A stretch of 37,401 bases of DNA from an uncultured bacterium (GCA_913053845.1 CAJXGD010000020.1:1-37401), one strand, 5' to 3'. Shown: positions 21,559 to 30,666, counted from the first letter of the stretch. Numbers and translations are program-made. Notes: generated from the sequence alone by a model not told the origin.

Positions 21559-22461
21559 TTGAGATACCCAGAGCTGGCGGGAGGAGTCCGCACCGCTCTC
21601 GGCGTCGGGCTCCTCCTGTTGGTGCTCTCCGGCACCGGATGCAGCCGGCCACCGGCCGTCGGTGCTCAGCTCCTCGTCGTAGCCAGCATCGCCCCCTTGG
21701 GTGACTTCGCTCATCAGGTCGGTGGCAAGCTGGTGCAGGTCACGGTCATCCTGCCGCCGGGGATCAACCCCAAGACCTACGAGCCGACGCCAGAGCAGAT
21801 GCGCCTGATCTCCCGGGCGCGCCTGCTAGTGCTCAATGGCATCAGTTTGGAGTTCTGGGCGGACAAGGCGATCGCCGCCGCTGACAATTCCAAGCTAATC
21901 GTTGTCGACACCTCAAGTGGCCTGAAAGTGCTTGCTGGTGGTGCCGGTGAGCCTGGTGGTAACCCGCACGTCTGGCTCGACCCGCTCGATGCCATCGTGC
22001 AAGTCGAGCACATCCGTGATGGGTTGCTTCGTGCTGACCCTGGACACGCCAGTAGCTATCGCGCCAATGCCGCCGCCTATATCAAGCGTCTCCGGGCGCT
22101 TGACCAGCAGATCAGAACGCAGGTGGCCGGCTGGTCCCATCGGGAGTTCGTCGCCCTCCAACCAGCTTGGGCTTACTTCGCCAGGCGGTATGGGCTCGTT
22201 GAGGCGGGTGTGATCAACTCCTCTCCAGGCAGAGAGCCTACGCCGGCCGAGTTGGCCCAAATCATCGCAACAACCAAGAAAAATAAAATCAAAGCGATCT
22301 TTGCCGTGGTGCAGTTCTCACCCAAAGCCGCGGAAATCATCGCCGCTGAGACCGGTGCCCAGGTGGTGGAGCTCGATCCCCTGGGCGGCGTCCCCGGTCG
22401 GCAGAGCTACCTGGAGCTGATGCGCTATAATCTGGCTCAGATGGAGCGAGCCCTGCGATGA
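21559..22461 (+). CDS. ZnuA/TroA-like metal ABC transporter binding lipoprotein with altered ligand site
   Basis: This 300-residue cluster A-I solute-binding protein begins with a hydrophobic signal and a likely lipoprotein cysteine at 28 (LSGTGC). It shows the family fold: VVASIAPLGDFAHQVGG, VILPPGINPKTYEPTPEQM, GNPHVWLDPLDA, AYFARRYGLVEAG and VVELDPLGG. In ZnuA/TroA the metal is held by His in P-x-H-x-Y/P-H-x-Y-E-P, His in NPH, a third His, and Asp/Glu. Here the first is Lys72, the second is His137, the third position reads LQPAW (Gln201) and Asp273 is kept. Standard zinc or manganese coordination is therefore unlikely. No His-rich loop is present. The start is TTG with a weak SD, probably coupled to the upstream gene; the ATPase overlaps its 3' end. 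Confidence 0.8.
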   Translation: MRYPELAGGVRTALGVGLLLLVLSGTGCSRPPAVGAQLLVVASIAPLGDFAHQVGGKLVQVTVILPPGINPKTYEPTPEQMRLISRARLLVLNGISLEFWADKAIAAADNSKLIVVDTSSGLKVLAGGAGEPGGNPHVWLDPLDAIVQVEHIRDGLLRADPGHASSYRANAAAYIKRLRALDQQIRTQVAGWSHREFVALQPAWAYFARRYGLVEAGVINSSPGREPTPAELAQIIATTKKNKIKAIFAVVQFSPKAAEIIAAETGAQVVELDPLGGVPGRQSYLELMRYNLAQMERALR

Positions 22462-23246
22462 ACGAAGCCATTATCGAATTAGCGAAGGTCTCGGCGGCTT
22501 ACAACGGGGAGCTGGCGCTGCAAGAGGTCTCTCTGACCGTGCAGCGCGGCGAGTTCCTGGCGATCGTCGGTCCCAACGGCTCGGGCAAGACGACCCTGCT
22601 CAAGGTCGTGCTGGGCCTGCTGCGCCCGCTGGCCGGCCGGGTGCGCGTCTTCGGCCGCCCCCCTTGGCAGCTGGGGACCGAGCGATGGCGCATCGGCTAC
22701 GTGCCGCAGGTCCACCAGGCCGACCTGCGCTTCCCGGTCAACGCCTATCAGACGGTGCTGATGGGTCGCTACGGTCAGCTGGGGCTCTTCCACCGTCCAG
22801 GCCCTCGGGACCGAGCGGCAGCGGAGCAGGCGCTGGAGCGCGTCGCCCTCAGCGAGCTGGCTCAGCACCCCATCGGAAAACTCTCCGGGGGCCAGCGCCA
22901 GCGGGTCTACCTCGCCCGAGCCCTGGTAGCCCAGCCAGAGCTGCTCCTGCTCGATGAGCCGACCACCGGGGTGGATCCCGGCGCGAGCGAGAGTTTCTAC
23001 GAACTGCTCAGCTCACTCCACGCCGAGGGGCTGACCATCGTGCTTATCTCACATGATGTGGGTGTGGTGGCACAGCAGGTAGATCAGGTGGCCTGTCTCA
23101 ACCGGCGCCTGATCGTCCATGGACGCCCTCAAGAGGTCTTGAGCTCCGAGGCCTTGGCCCAGATGTACGGCTGCGAGGCGGTGCTCTTTTTGCATGGACG
23201 GGTGCCGCACATAGTCGTGGAGCGGCCGGAGGAGAATCGATCCTAA
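22458..23246 (+). CDS. znuC: ZnuC-type metal ABC transporter ATP-binding protein
   Basis: This 262-residue ATPase has Walker [10 protein letters not shown] (38-46), signature LSGGQ (142-146), Walker B LLLLDEP (162-168) and a SHD switch histidine. The region [29 protein letters not shown] between Walker A and the signature, with its PV-x-x-x-x-TV-x-MGRYG pattern, is typical of cluster A-I (ZnuC/MntB) ATPases. Its ATG overlaps the binding-protein stop (ATGA). The gene symbol follows family similarity; the true metal is uncertain because the binding protein is unusual. Confidence 0.88.
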   Translation: MNEAIIELAKVSAAYNGELALQEVSLTVQRGEFLAIVGPNGSGKTTLLKVVLGLLRPLAGRVRVFGRPPWQLGTERWRIGYVPQVHQADLRFPVNAYQTVLMGRYGQLGLFHRPGPRDRAAAEQALERVALSELAQHPIGKLSGGQRQRVYLARALVAQPELLLLDEPTTGVDPGASESFYELLSSLHAEGLTIVLISHDVGVVAQQVDQVACLNRRLIVHGRPQEVLSSEALAQMYGCEAVLFLHGRVPHIVVERPEENRS

Positions 23247-23248
23247 CC

Positions 23249-24076
23249 GTGGAGATCTTCCAGTACGCCTTCATGCAGCGGGCACTGCTCGCCGGGGTGC
23301 TCATCGGAGCTATCTGCGCGGTGATCGGCGTCTATATGGTGCTGCGGGGACTCGCCTTCCTCGGTGCCGGGATCGCCCACGCGTCTTTCGGTGGGGTGGC
23401 TCTGGGCTTTCTGCTGAAGATCAACCCACTGCTCTCGGCGATCGTCTTCTGTCTGGCCACCGCCTGGGGCATCGGCTATACGGCCCGCAAGGGTCAGATC
23501 AAAGAGGACGTAGCCATTGGGATCCTCTTCGCCTCAACGTTGGCCTTGGGCATTCTGATCATCGGCCTGATGCCGAGCTACAACGTGGATCTCTTCGGCT
23601 ATCTCTTCGGCAGCATCCTGGCAGTGACCCCGTTTGATCTGCTCCTCACCGCCGGCCTGGGGGTGGGGGTGCTGCTGACCGTGGCCCTCTTCTACAAAGA
23701 ACTGCTCTATATCTCATTCGACCCGGAGATGGCCCAGGCGAGCGGGCTGCCGGTGAGCCGGCTCTACTTTCTGCTGCTCGGTTTGATCGCCATCACGGTG
23801 GTCATCTCGCTCAAGGTGGTAGGGATCCTGCTAGTCACCGCGCTACTGGTCACTCCAGCCGCCGCAGCCTATCAGCTCACGCAAGACATTCGCACCATGA
23901 TGTTCCTCGCGGTGCTGCTGGGCGTGGGGGCGGCCGTCGGGGGTGTGCTGCTCTCCTATGTGCTGAATACCGCCTCAGGGGCGACCATTGTGCTCCTCTC
24001 GACCCTGAGTTTTTTCCTAGCAGCGTCACTCTCACCCCAGCGCCGGCGGGCCAGGCGGCGAGATATGTCAGGCTAA
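23249..24076 (+). CDS. znuB: ZnuB-type metal ABC transporter permease
   Basis: The 275-residue inner-membrane permease has about eight hydrophobic segments. MEIFQYAFMQRALLAGVLIGAICAVIGVYMVLRGLAFLGAGIAHASFGGVALG is the standard opening of the family, shown here in outline by YAFMQRALLAG and GIAHASFGGVALG. SFDPEMAQASGLPVSRL is the cytoplasmic coupling loop, and LLVTALLVTPAAAAYQLTQDI is the conserved late block. The start is GTG, 2 nt after the ATPase stop. Its TAA stop overlaps the TAG stop of the cytochrome gene on the other strand. Confidence 0.92.
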   Translation: MEIFQYAFMQRALLAGVLIGAICAVIGVYMVLRGLAFLGAGIAHASFGGVALGFLLKINPLLSAIVFCLATAWGIGYTARKGQIKEDVAIGILFASTLALGILIIGLMPSYNVDLFGYLFGSILAVTPFDLLLTAGLGVGVLLTVALFYKELLYISFDPEMAQASGLPVSRLYFLLLGLIAITVVISLKVVGILLVTALLVTPAAAAYQLTQDIRTMMFLAVLLGVGAAVGGVLLSYVLNTASGATIVLLSTLSFFLAASLSPQRRRARRRDMSG

Positions 24077-25269
24077 CTGCCGGGTTTGGGACAGCCCTCC
24101 AGGGGAAGCAGCTCGGCGGGCGTGGTGACCTGTTGAGCCCTGGTCTGGACCTGCGCCTCGGCGACGAGTAGCTCAAAAATTCCCCAGATCCGTGGGTCGG
24201 CCATGTTGCGCAGCGCGTTGGCGCAGGCGATCTTGCGTCCGCGGCCGATCAGTTTTGCTGCCTCGTCTTTGCGACCCTGAAACTGCAAGGCCAATCCCTT
24301 CATCATCAGCTTGGCATACTGACTTCCCGGACCGTGACAGGCCTCGCAAGTTAGATCCATCGTCTTGAGCAATCCCTGATCGATGAAGGGATGATTTTTG
24401 AAGGCCTCCGGGTGCACGCTGGTCATGAATTCCGGGCGATACCAACGCTCGACGTGCGCTTTATTGGAGGGCGGTATGTAGGAGGTGCCCCCCGGATGGG
24501 GCAGGGTATGACAGCCCAGACAACTGGTCGAGCCGATGAATTTGAGCGGATCGCCGGAGACGGTCACATCGGTGCGCTTTTCGATCAGCTTGGCTTTGGG
24601 GTTGACCGTCTTGAAGGGTGAGCTCCGCTCACCCAACCCCTCGGTCAAGAAGGTCCCCTTGTGCAGCTCCCACCACTGCTCGATGCTCCGGATCTCTTTC
24701 TGGCGCTTTTGGGGAGGACTGCTGAAGCTGAAGCCGAGGTCATCGCCGACCATCCAACGGATCTCCTCGATGCCCGCCTGGCGGGTCATCCCTCGCGGGG
24801 AGCGCAGTTTGGCCAGACTGGCCTCGAAGACCGCCGCGAAGTTGTCGCGCAGCCCCTCATGCGCCACTTTGGCGTTGGTAGCACTGCCCACACCGCTATG
24901 ACAGGCTGTGCAGCCCACCTGGTCAAAGGGCAGTTGGCTAATGATCTTTTTCAGCTTAGCGTGCTCAGCGGTTAAATCCTTCAGAGGCTGGTGGTCGAAG
25001 CCGGACACCCCCGTATTGATATGACAGGCCATGCACAGGTCCGCACTGCGCCCGGCCTCGGTGACCACTTTGTGTTTGTCCAAGCTGAGCTGAGCCTCGA
25101 TGGCCAAGCGTTGAAGCGGGTTTAAGGGATGTCCCAGCTTGCGGACCTCTAACGTGGTGTAATATTCGCGTTGATAGGCGCGCCAGCTTTGATTGTAGTT
25201 GTCCAGGGCGATGGCCACGAAGACCAGCAGAAGCACCACGCTGCCGATAGCAAAATGCTTGCGCACCAC
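24073..25269 (-). CDS. Membrane-anchored tetraheme c-type cytochrome
   Basis: The protein has 398 residues and one N-terminal helix (FAIGSVVLLLVFVAIAL) that would anchor it to the inner membrane with the rest in the periplasm. Four CxxCH haem motifs are present: CMACH (79-83), CTACH (120-124), CLGCH (250-254) and CEACH (308-312). Many other histidines (H86-N-x pattern, HEGL, HPGG, HVERW, HPEAF, NHPF) could be distal ligands. The layout resembles cytochrome c554-like electron-transfer proteins, but no partner reductase or quinol dehydrogenase lies beside it. Two tandem GTG codons begin the frame (25269 and 25266); GGGGG lies upstream at a long spacing. Nothing in the sequence links it functionally to the convergent importer. 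Confidence 0.85.
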   Translation of the reverse strand: MVRKHFAIGSVVLLLVFVAIALDNYNQSWRAYQREYYTTLEVRKLGHPLNPLQRLAIEAQLSLDKHKVVTEAGRSADLCMACHINTGVSGFDHQPLKDLTAEHAKLKKIISQLPFDQVGCTACHSGVGSATNAKVAHEGLRDNFAAVFEASLAKLRSPRGMTRQAGIEEIRWMVGDDLGFSFSSPPQKRQKEIRSIEQWWELHKGTFLTEGLGERSSPFKTVNPKAKLIEKRTDVTVSGDPLKFIGSTSCLGCHTLPHPGGTSYIPPSNKAHVERWYRPEFMTSVHPEAFKNHPFIDQGLLKTMDLTCEACHGPGSQYAKLMMKGLALQFQGRKDEAAKLIGRGRKIACANALRNMADPRIWGIFELLVAEAQVQTRAQQVTTPAELLPLEGCPKPGS

Positions 25270-25340
25270 TTTGGTTCTGATCCCCCTTGATCTGCGTCGC
25301 TGACGTGATGAGGCCCTACTTTACCAGGCGGCACTCCGGA

Positions 25341-26513
25341 TTACCAGCCGGCGACCAGGCGTCGCGCCTGGGCATCGGCAGCCAGCAGCTCGGGGAGCGA
25401 AGGCTCCCGGTGGCTAGGAGTGGGGAGCTCTTGCAGCAGTCGTGCCAGCCCGGCGGCGATTTGAGTGAAAGCGATCTCGCCTCTCAGAAAGCGCTCAACC
25501 AGCACTTCATCAGCAGCATTGAGGGCCGCTGGAGCGCTGCCGCCGCGTCGCCCGGCCTCAACCAGAGTGAAAAAGGCCGGGTGGCGTTCGGGGTCTATCG
25601 CCTGGAGCTCCAAAGACAGTCCGGCCAGCGCCAGTCGGGGCCAAGGGTTAGCCTGACGCTCCGGGTAAGTGAGCGCATATTGCAGCGGCAGGCGCATGTC
25701 CGCCGCCCCCAACTGGGCCAGCAGCGTACCATCGCACAGCTCGATCAGCCCGTGCACCAGGCTCTGGGGCTGAATGATCGCACAGAGCTGCTCGTAGGGT
25801 AGGCCGAAAAGCCAGTGGGCTTCAATGATCTCTAGGCCCTTATTGACCAGAGTCGCCGAATCCACGGTGATCCGTTGGCCCATGTGCCAGTTGGGGTGAC
25901 GCAGCACCTGCTCAGGACGAGCCTGGGCCAGCTTGTCCAGGGGCCAGTCGCGCAAGGCCCCACCGGAGGCGGTCAAGATCAAGCTGGCGATCTCTTCCGC
26001 CGGCCGCCCGGCCAGCAACTGGAAGATGGCGCTATGCTCGCTGTCTACCGGAATCAGGCGCGCCCCGCCGCGCCGGCAGGCCTGCCGGATCAGTGAGCCC
26101 CCGATCACCAGCGACTCCTTATTGGCCAAAGCCACGTTAATCCCGGCTTCCAGTGCCGCGAGCGTGGGCCGCAGCCCCAGCGCGCCGACCAGCCCATTGA
26201 GCACCAGATCGGCGCTCGAACCGGTGGCTGCCCTCTCTAAGCCTGAAGCGCCGGCTAGCCATTCGATCTGTCCGGCGGCCCTGCCCAGACGCTCTTGAGC
26301 CGAGTCGAGCGCCTGCTCATCTGCCAGCGAGACGAACTGGGGTTGCCAGCGACGGATCTGGGCGAGCAAGCGCGTTAGATTATGCCCGGCCGCCAGGGCG
26401 ACGACCTCAAACTGCATACCCTGACGATTCAACTCGCTGATAACTTGGAGGGCTTGAGTGCCGATCGAGCCGGTCGAGCCGAGCAGGGCAACCCGTTTGG
26501 GGGAGGTGTGCAT
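25341..26513 (-). CDS. dxr: 1-deoxy-D-xylulose 5-phosphate reductoisomerase
   Basis: This is the second enzyme of the MEP isoprenoid pathway, converting DXP to MEP with NADPH. At 390 residues it is full length. The NADPH loop is LLGSTGSIGTQALQVI at 10-25. ANKESLVIGG and DSEHSAIFQLL follow, the latter with metal-binding Asp and Glu; then LTASGGALRDWP, and NWHMGQRITVDSATLVNKGLEIIEAHWLFG, shown here by key residues MG-x-RITVDSAT and NKG-x-E-x-IEA. All are family hallmarks. It follows ftsH by 18 nt on the same strand and is probably co-transcribed. Confidence 0.96.
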   Translation of the reverse strand: MHTSPKRVALLGSTGSIGTQALQVISELNRQGMQFEVVALAAGHNLTRLLAQIRRWQPQFVSLADEQALDSAQERLGRAAGQIEWLAGASGLERAATGSSADLVLNGLVGALGLRPTLAALEAGINVALANKESLVIGGSLIRQACRRGGARLIPVDSEHSAIFQLLAGRPAEEIASLILTASGGALRDWPLDKLAQARPEQVLRHPNWHMGQRITVDSATLVNKGLEIIEAHWLFGLPYEQLCAIIQPQSLVHGLIELCDGTLLAQLGAADMRLPLQYALTYPERQANPWPRLALAGLSLELQAIDPERHPAFFTLVEAGRRGGSAPAALNAADEVLVERFLRGEIAFTQIAAGLARLLQELPTPSHREPSLPELLAADAQARRLVAGW

Positions 26514-26531
26514 TAGCTGCCAGCCGTCGGG

Positions 26532-28406
26532 TTAAGCCGGCTGCAGGCTAGGCAGGTCCAGCAGTTGATCGAGCTGATCTTCCTCGATCACCTCGACCTC
26601 CAGGAGCTTATTGGCCAGCCTAGTGAGCAATTCCACATGCTCGCTGAGCAGCTCTTTGGCCTGCTGGTGGCAGGACTCGATGATCTTTTTGATCTCTTCA
26701 TCGATGATCGAGGAGAGTCGCTCACTATGCTCCTGATGGTTGAGCACCAGGTCTTCTCCTAAGAAGACGTTGCCGTTCTCGCGACCCAAGCTGAGTGGCC
26801 CGATGCGCTCGCTCATGCCGTAGCTGACCACCATGCGCTTGGCGATCTCGGTGGACTTCTTGAGGTCATCGTAGGCCCCGGTGCTCAGGTCGCCGAAGAC
26901 CACCTCTTCTGCGGCCCGCCCGCCCAGCATCCCGGTGAGCCGAGCGAGCAGCTCTTCTTTGGTGTAAATATACTTTTCTTCCAGCGGGATCTGCAGCGTG
27001 TAGCCCAGCGCCGACTCCCCGCGCGGTACGATGGAAATGCGATGAATGGGATCGGCCTTGGGCATCAGCTTGCCCACCAGCGCATGGCCGGCCTCATGGT
27101 AGGCGATGCGCTTCTTCTCCTCCTCGCGGATCAGGTGACCCTTGCGCTCGATGCCGGCGATTACCCGGTCAATGGAGTCCTCAAAATCCTTCATCTCGAT
27201 CTGAGATTTGTCCCGCCGCGCGGCCAGCAGGGCCGCCTCGTTGCAAAGGTTCTCCAGATCGGCTCCCACGAAACCGGGGGTGCGCCGGGCCAGCAGGGCT
27301 AAATCGACGTCGGGCCCCAGCTTCTTCTCCTTGGCATGGACCTGGAGGATCGCCTCGCGGCCCTTCATATCGGGCGGGGGGACCACGATGCGCCGGTCGA
27401 AGCGCCCCGGCCGCAGCAAGGCGGCATCCAAGATATCAGAGCGGTTGGTGGCGGCCAGGATGATCACGTGGTCGTTCTTCTCGAAGCCGTCCATCTCCGA
27501 GAGCAACTGATTGAGCGTCTGCTCCCGCTCGTCGTGACCCCCACCGATGCCGGCACCGCGCTTACGGCCCACCGCGTCGATCTCGTCAATGAAGACGATT
27601 ACCCCGTTCTTGCTCTTGGTCTCGTCCTTGGCCCGGCGGAAGAGGTCGCGCACCCGCGCTGCCCCCACTCCGACGAACATCTCCACAAAGTCGGAGCCGG
27701 AGATGGAGAAGAAGGGCACATCGGCCTCACCGGCGATCGCCCGCGCCAGCAGCGTCTTACCCGTGCCCGGCGCGCCGACGAGCAGCACCCCCTTGGGGAT
27801 CTGCGCTCCCAAGCGCACGAACTTCTGAGGATCTCTGAGATACTCAACGATCTCTTCCACTTCCTCTTTGACCTCGTCAATGCCGGCCACGTCCTTGAAG
27901 GTCACTTTGGAGTATTCTTTATTGAAGGTACGCGCCGGGCTGCGCCCAAAAGATAGCGCGTTGGTGCCCTCACCCTGCATGCGTCGCAGCATCCAGAGCC
28001 AGAAGAGAAAGATAAGCGCCATGGGCACGATGTAGAGCAGGGCGGTCCAGATGAAGGAACGGTCTTCTTGCTGCTTATAGACAACCTTGACGTTTTTTTT
28101 CTGCAATAATGGCGCCAGGCTGGAGTCGGGGGTGCCGGGGTTGGTAGGCAGCATGGTGGAGAATTTCTTGCCCGAGATCAGCATTCCCTTCACTTGAGAG
28201 CCGCGGATGGTGACCGATTGCACCTCGCCCTGCTGCAATTGGCTGACAAAATTGGTGTAGCTTATCTCGTTGTTGCTAGGATTGCTCCGGAAGGTTTGCA
28301 GCAAGATCAGCACAAAGATGCCTGCCACTACCAGCAAGATGATTGTGCGGAAGTTCCGGTTCTTCCGGCGTTGCTCATCGTCTTGAGGATTCAATGGGTT
28401 ATTCAC
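26532..28406 (-). CDS. ftsH: ATP-dependent zinc metalloprotease FtsH
   Basis: The 624-residue hexameric inner-membrane protease degrades misfolded membrane proteins and regulators. TM1 lies at about 20-36 and TM2 at about 120-140, with the periplasmic domain between. The AAA domain has Walker A GAPGTGKT (211-218), Walker B FIDE (272-275), pore motif FVG (244-246) and the second region of homology ending RPGRFDR. The protease domain has HEAGH at 437-441 and a later third zinc ligand in [12 protein letters not shown]. The start is GTG with AAAGGTGA 7 nt upstream. A good promoter lies 33 nt before the predicted leader's end. Confidence 0.97.
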   Translation of the reverse strand: MNNPLNPQDDEQRRKNRNFRTIILLVVAGIFVLILLQTFRSNPSNNEISYTNFVSQLQQGEVQSVTIRGSQVKGMLISGKKFSTMLPTNPGTPDSSLAPLLQKKNVKVVYKQQEDRSFIWTALLYIVPMALIFLFWLWMLRRMQGEGTNALSFGRSPARTFNKEYSKVTFKDVAGIDEVKEEVEEIVEYLRDPQKFVRLGAQIPKGVLLVGAPGTGKTLLARAIAGEADVPFFSISGSDFVEMFVGVGAARVRDLFRRAKDETKSKNGVIVFIDEIDAVGRKRGAGIGGGHDEREQTLNQLLSEMDGFEKNDHVIILAATNRSDILDAALLRPGRFDRRIVVPPPDMKGREAILQVHAKEKKLGPDVDLALLARRTPGFVGADLENLCNEAALLAARRDKSQIEMKDFEDSIDRVIAGIERKGHLIREEEKKRIAYHEAGHALVGKLMPKADPIHRISIVPRGESALGYTLQIPLEEKYIYTKEELLARLTGMLGGRAAEEVVFGDLSTGAYDDLKKSTEIAKRMVVSYGMSERIGPLSLGRENGNVFLGEDLVLNHQEHSERLSSIIDEEIKKIIESCHQQAKELLSEHVELLTRLANKLLEVEVIEEDQLDQLLDLPSLQPA

Positions 28407-28445
28407 AGATAGTCACCTTTCTCCGGCAGCTACACTAATGGGATT

Positions 28446-28474
28446 ATCTTACCATCCCGGAGGCCAGACGTCAA
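28446..28474 (-). promoter_or_regulatory. Promoter of the ftsH-dxr operon
   Basis: On the minus strand TTGACG (complement of 28469-28474) and TAAGAT (complement of 28446-28451) lie 17 nt apart. The predicted start near 28439 gives a leader of about 33 nt to the GTG of ftsH. No heat-shock (sigma-32) pattern is obvious. Confidence 0.65.
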
Positions 28475-28531
28475 ACGTTAGCCGCCTAGAGATGCTGCTT
28501 TCACTGTGACCGGGGTGGCGCAGGCATCCGG

Positions 28532-28546
28532 CTCTAGACCCTAGAG
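28532..28546 (-). other. Short hairpin spanning the serA stop codon
   Basis: CTCTAG-GGT-CTAGAG (minus strand) is a perfect 6-bp inverted repeat that contains the TAG stop of serA. It has no T-run, so it would be at best a weak terminator or an RNA-stability element. Its core is shared with the palindrome after the tRNA at 16373-16386. Confidence 0.3.
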
Positions 28547-29431
28547 GGCTTGCAAGGCAGTCAGCACCCGTCGGGCGATCTCCAGGCCAGCCCGCCGCTG
28601 GGCCTCGGGGGTCGAGGCGCCGATATGGGGGGTGAGCAGGGCGGCGGGGTGTCGCAAGAGGGGACTCTGCCGGCTGTAGATATCGGCGGCATAGCGATGG
28701 AGCCGCTTGGAGTCCAACGCACGCACCACTGCCACTTCGTCTACGATCTCGGCGCGCGCGGTGTTGAGCAGCGAGGCACCTGGAGCCATCTGCCCCAAAG
28801 TGTCGTCGTTGATCAGCCGCCGGGTCTCGTCGGTCAAGGGCAGATGGAGCGAGACGAAGTCGGAGCCGGCCAGTAATTCGGTCAGTTGGGCCAGTTGGAC
28901 GCCCAGTTCCTGGGCCAAGGCCCGCCGATCCACCAGATCATAGGCGAGGATCTTCATGCCAAAGGCCTTGGCCAGTTGGGCCACCCGCGCGCCCACTTGG
29001 CCGAAGCCGATGATCCCCAGGCGTTTGTCGGCCAGTTCCATGCCCAGGGATTTCTGCTGAGTGCTGAGGGCGCGCGGCAGGTCGCGGGCGATGGCCAACA
29101 AGAGCCCCAGGGTCAGCTCGGCGACCGCCGAGGCGTTGGCTCCGGGGGTGTTGAGCACGGTGATGCCCCGCGCCTGAGCGGTGGGCAAGTCTATATTGTC
29201 CAGACCGGTGCCCGCCCGTCCGATCACCCGTAAGCTGTCGGCCGCGGCCAGCTCTGCCGGCCCAATCCGGGTGCGGCTGCGCAGGATGAGCGCGTCGTAC
29301 TGCCCCAGCTCGTCCCGCAGCTCTTCAGGTGGGATCTCGGGGCGTACGTCAAGCTCCACCTCCGGTTGCTCCCTCAGCCAATCCAAAGCCTCGGGATGAA
29401 TCGGATCGCTGACCAAGATGTGATAATTCAT
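28541..29431 (-). CDS. serA: D-3-phosphoglycerate dehydrogenase, short form without ACT domain
   Basis: This 296-residue NAD-dependent 2-hydroxyacid dehydrogenase oxidises 3-phosphoglycerate to 3-phosphohydroxypyruvate, the first step of serine synthesis. GRAGTGLDNIDL, the Rossmann motif GIIGFGQVGARVA, LLNTARAEIVDE and the catalytic His in TPHIGASTPEAQ match SerA. It ends right after the catalytic core, so the ASB and ACT regulatory domains are absent and serine feedback of the usual kind is not expected. I chose ATG 29431 with GGAGG 11 nt upstream. A longer frame to 29479 would overlap the aminotransferase gene. A different 2-hydroxyacid substrate is possible, but the partner gene supports SerA. 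Confidence 0.87.
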   Translation of the reverse strand: MNYHILVSDPIHPEALDWLREQPEVELDVRPEIPPEELRDELGQYDALILRSRTRIGPAELAAADSLRVIGRAGTGLDNIDLPTAQARGITVLNTPGANASAVAELTLGLLLAIARDLPRALSTQQKSLGMELADKRLGIIGFGQVGARVAQLAKAFGMKILAYDLVDRRALAQELGVQLAQLTELLAGSDFVSLHLPLTDETRRLINDDTLGQMAPGASLLNTARAEIVDEVAVVRALDSKRLHRYAADIYSRQSPLLRHPAALLTPHIGASTPEAQRRAGLEIARRVLTALQAL

Positions 29432-29435
29432 CTGG

Positions 29436-30608
29436 CTATTTACCTCCGTCGCTGGCCGTGGCCGGCGTTGGCCCGGCATCTTCCAGCACTGTCAGCGCCT
29501 GAGCGACGCCGGCACCCAATCGGCAGGAGTAACCCAACTCGCGCAGTACCAGCTCCAGCACCCCCAGGGTGCCGATCAGCTCTTGCGGGGTGATGTCGCC
29601 CACGTGGGCGATGCGAATGATCTGCCCTTTGAGCTGCTGCTGTCCCCCGGCGACCCAGATGCCGTAGCGCTCACGCAGGAGCTCGACCACCTGGGTGGCG
29701 TCTACATTGGGGGGCATCTGCAAGGCGGTGCAGACCGCTCCCGGCCGGTGGCTAAAAACTTCCAGCCCCAGCGCCTGGGCGGCCGCGCGGGTGGCACGCG
29801 CATACCGCTCGTAGCGGGCACGGATACATTCCAAACCCTCTGCCAGCAGGCCGATGAGGCTCTCGTTGAGCTGCACCAAGAGCGAGACGGCTGGCGTATA
29901 GGGCGTAAAAAAGAGCTTCTCCTTGGCACGGCGAAAGTCCCAGTAATAGCTGGCCATACCCGCTCGCTCGACCTGCTGCCAGGCCCGCTCGCTGCTCAAG
30001 GCCACGAAGGAGAGTCCCGGGGGTGTTTGCAGCGCTTTGTGCGAAGCGCCAACCACCACATCGACTCCCCAGGCGTCGGTCTCCAGGGGGATCGCGCCCA
30101 GGCCGCTGATCGCATCTACCACCAGCAGCGCTCCCGCGGTGCGGCAGACCTGAGCCAGGGCCTCGATGTCATAGGCGGTGGCAGTTGAGGTCTCAAACAG
30201 GGCCGTAAAGACAGTACGTGCTTGGGGGTGCTGCGCCAGCAGCTCAGCTAGCTCCTCCGGACGGACGGCCTCACCCCAGGGCACCGCTAGGACATGAGCC
30301 TCGATGCCGAAGGCCTGGGCAAGCTCGTCCCAGCGCTCGCCGAACTTGCCGCCGGCGACGACGATGGCCTGCTCGCCGGGGCGCATCAGGTTAACCATGC
30401 AGGCCTCCATCGCCCCAGTACCGGAGGCCGCAAAATAGAGAATCGTTCCCTCTGTCCTGAAGACCTGTTTGAGCTTATGGTCAATCGAGCGTAACAGCTC
30501 GTTAAAATCCTGGCTGCGATGATGGGGGAACGGCCGCGCGCCGGCCAAGGCCACCGACCAAGGCACCTGAACCGGACCCGGCGTCAATAGAAGCTCTTTG
30601 CCTTTCAA
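29436..30608 (-). CDS. Class V aminotransferase (serine-pyruvate/alanine-glyoxylate type), probable serine-pathway partner of SerA
   Basis: The 390-residue PLP enzyme opens LLLTPGPVQVP, typical of the COG0075 family. It has ASGTGAMEAC for cofactor phosphate, VVDAISGLGAIPLE with the PLP-binding Asp, and the Schiff-base Lys191 in VVGASHKALQTPPGLSF. Family members are serine-pyruvate, serine-glyoxylate and alanine-glyoxylate aminotransferases. Some lineages use this family as the phosphoserine transaminase next to serA. The gene ends 4 nt before serA, so the pair is co-transcribed and a role in serine synthesis is likely. It starts at TTG 30608, with a strong AAGGAGG 9 nt upstream. Confidence 0.88.
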   Translation of the reverse strand: MKGKELLLTPGPVQVPWSVALAGARPFPHHRSQDFNELLRSIDHKLKQVFRTEGTILYFAASGTGAMEACMVNLMRPGEQAIVVAGGKFGERWDELAQAFGIEAHVLAVPWGEAVRPEELAELLAQHPQARTVFTALFETSTATAYDIEALAQVCRTAGALLVVDAISGLGAIPLETDAWGVDVVVGASHKALQTPPGLSFVALSSERAWQQVERAGMASYYWDFRRAKEKLFFTPYTPAVSLLVQLNESLIGLLAEGLECIRARYERYARATRAAAQALGLEVFSHRPGAVCTALQMPPNVDATQVVELLRERYGIWVAGGQQQLKGQIIRIAHVGDITPQELIGTLGVLELVLRELGYSCRLGAGVAQALTVLEDAGPTPATASDGGK

Positions 30609-30637
30609 CTTTGGACTCCTCCTTTGGCATTTCCCTA

Positions 30638-30666
30638 ATTTAACACGCGGAGCTTTGCGCCTGCAA
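30638..30666 (-). promoter_or_regulatory. Promoter of the aminotransferase-serA operon
   Basis: On the minus strand TTGCAG (complement of 30661-30666) and TTAAAT (complement of 30638-30643) lie 17 nt apart. The -35 abuts the -35 of the divergent outer-membrane protein promoter. Confidence 0.5.

Noticed and set aside
29432-29479. Longer SerA start at 29479
   Set aside because: It runs into the aminotransferase coding region and the added residues do not match the family; ATG 29431 has GGAGG upstream.
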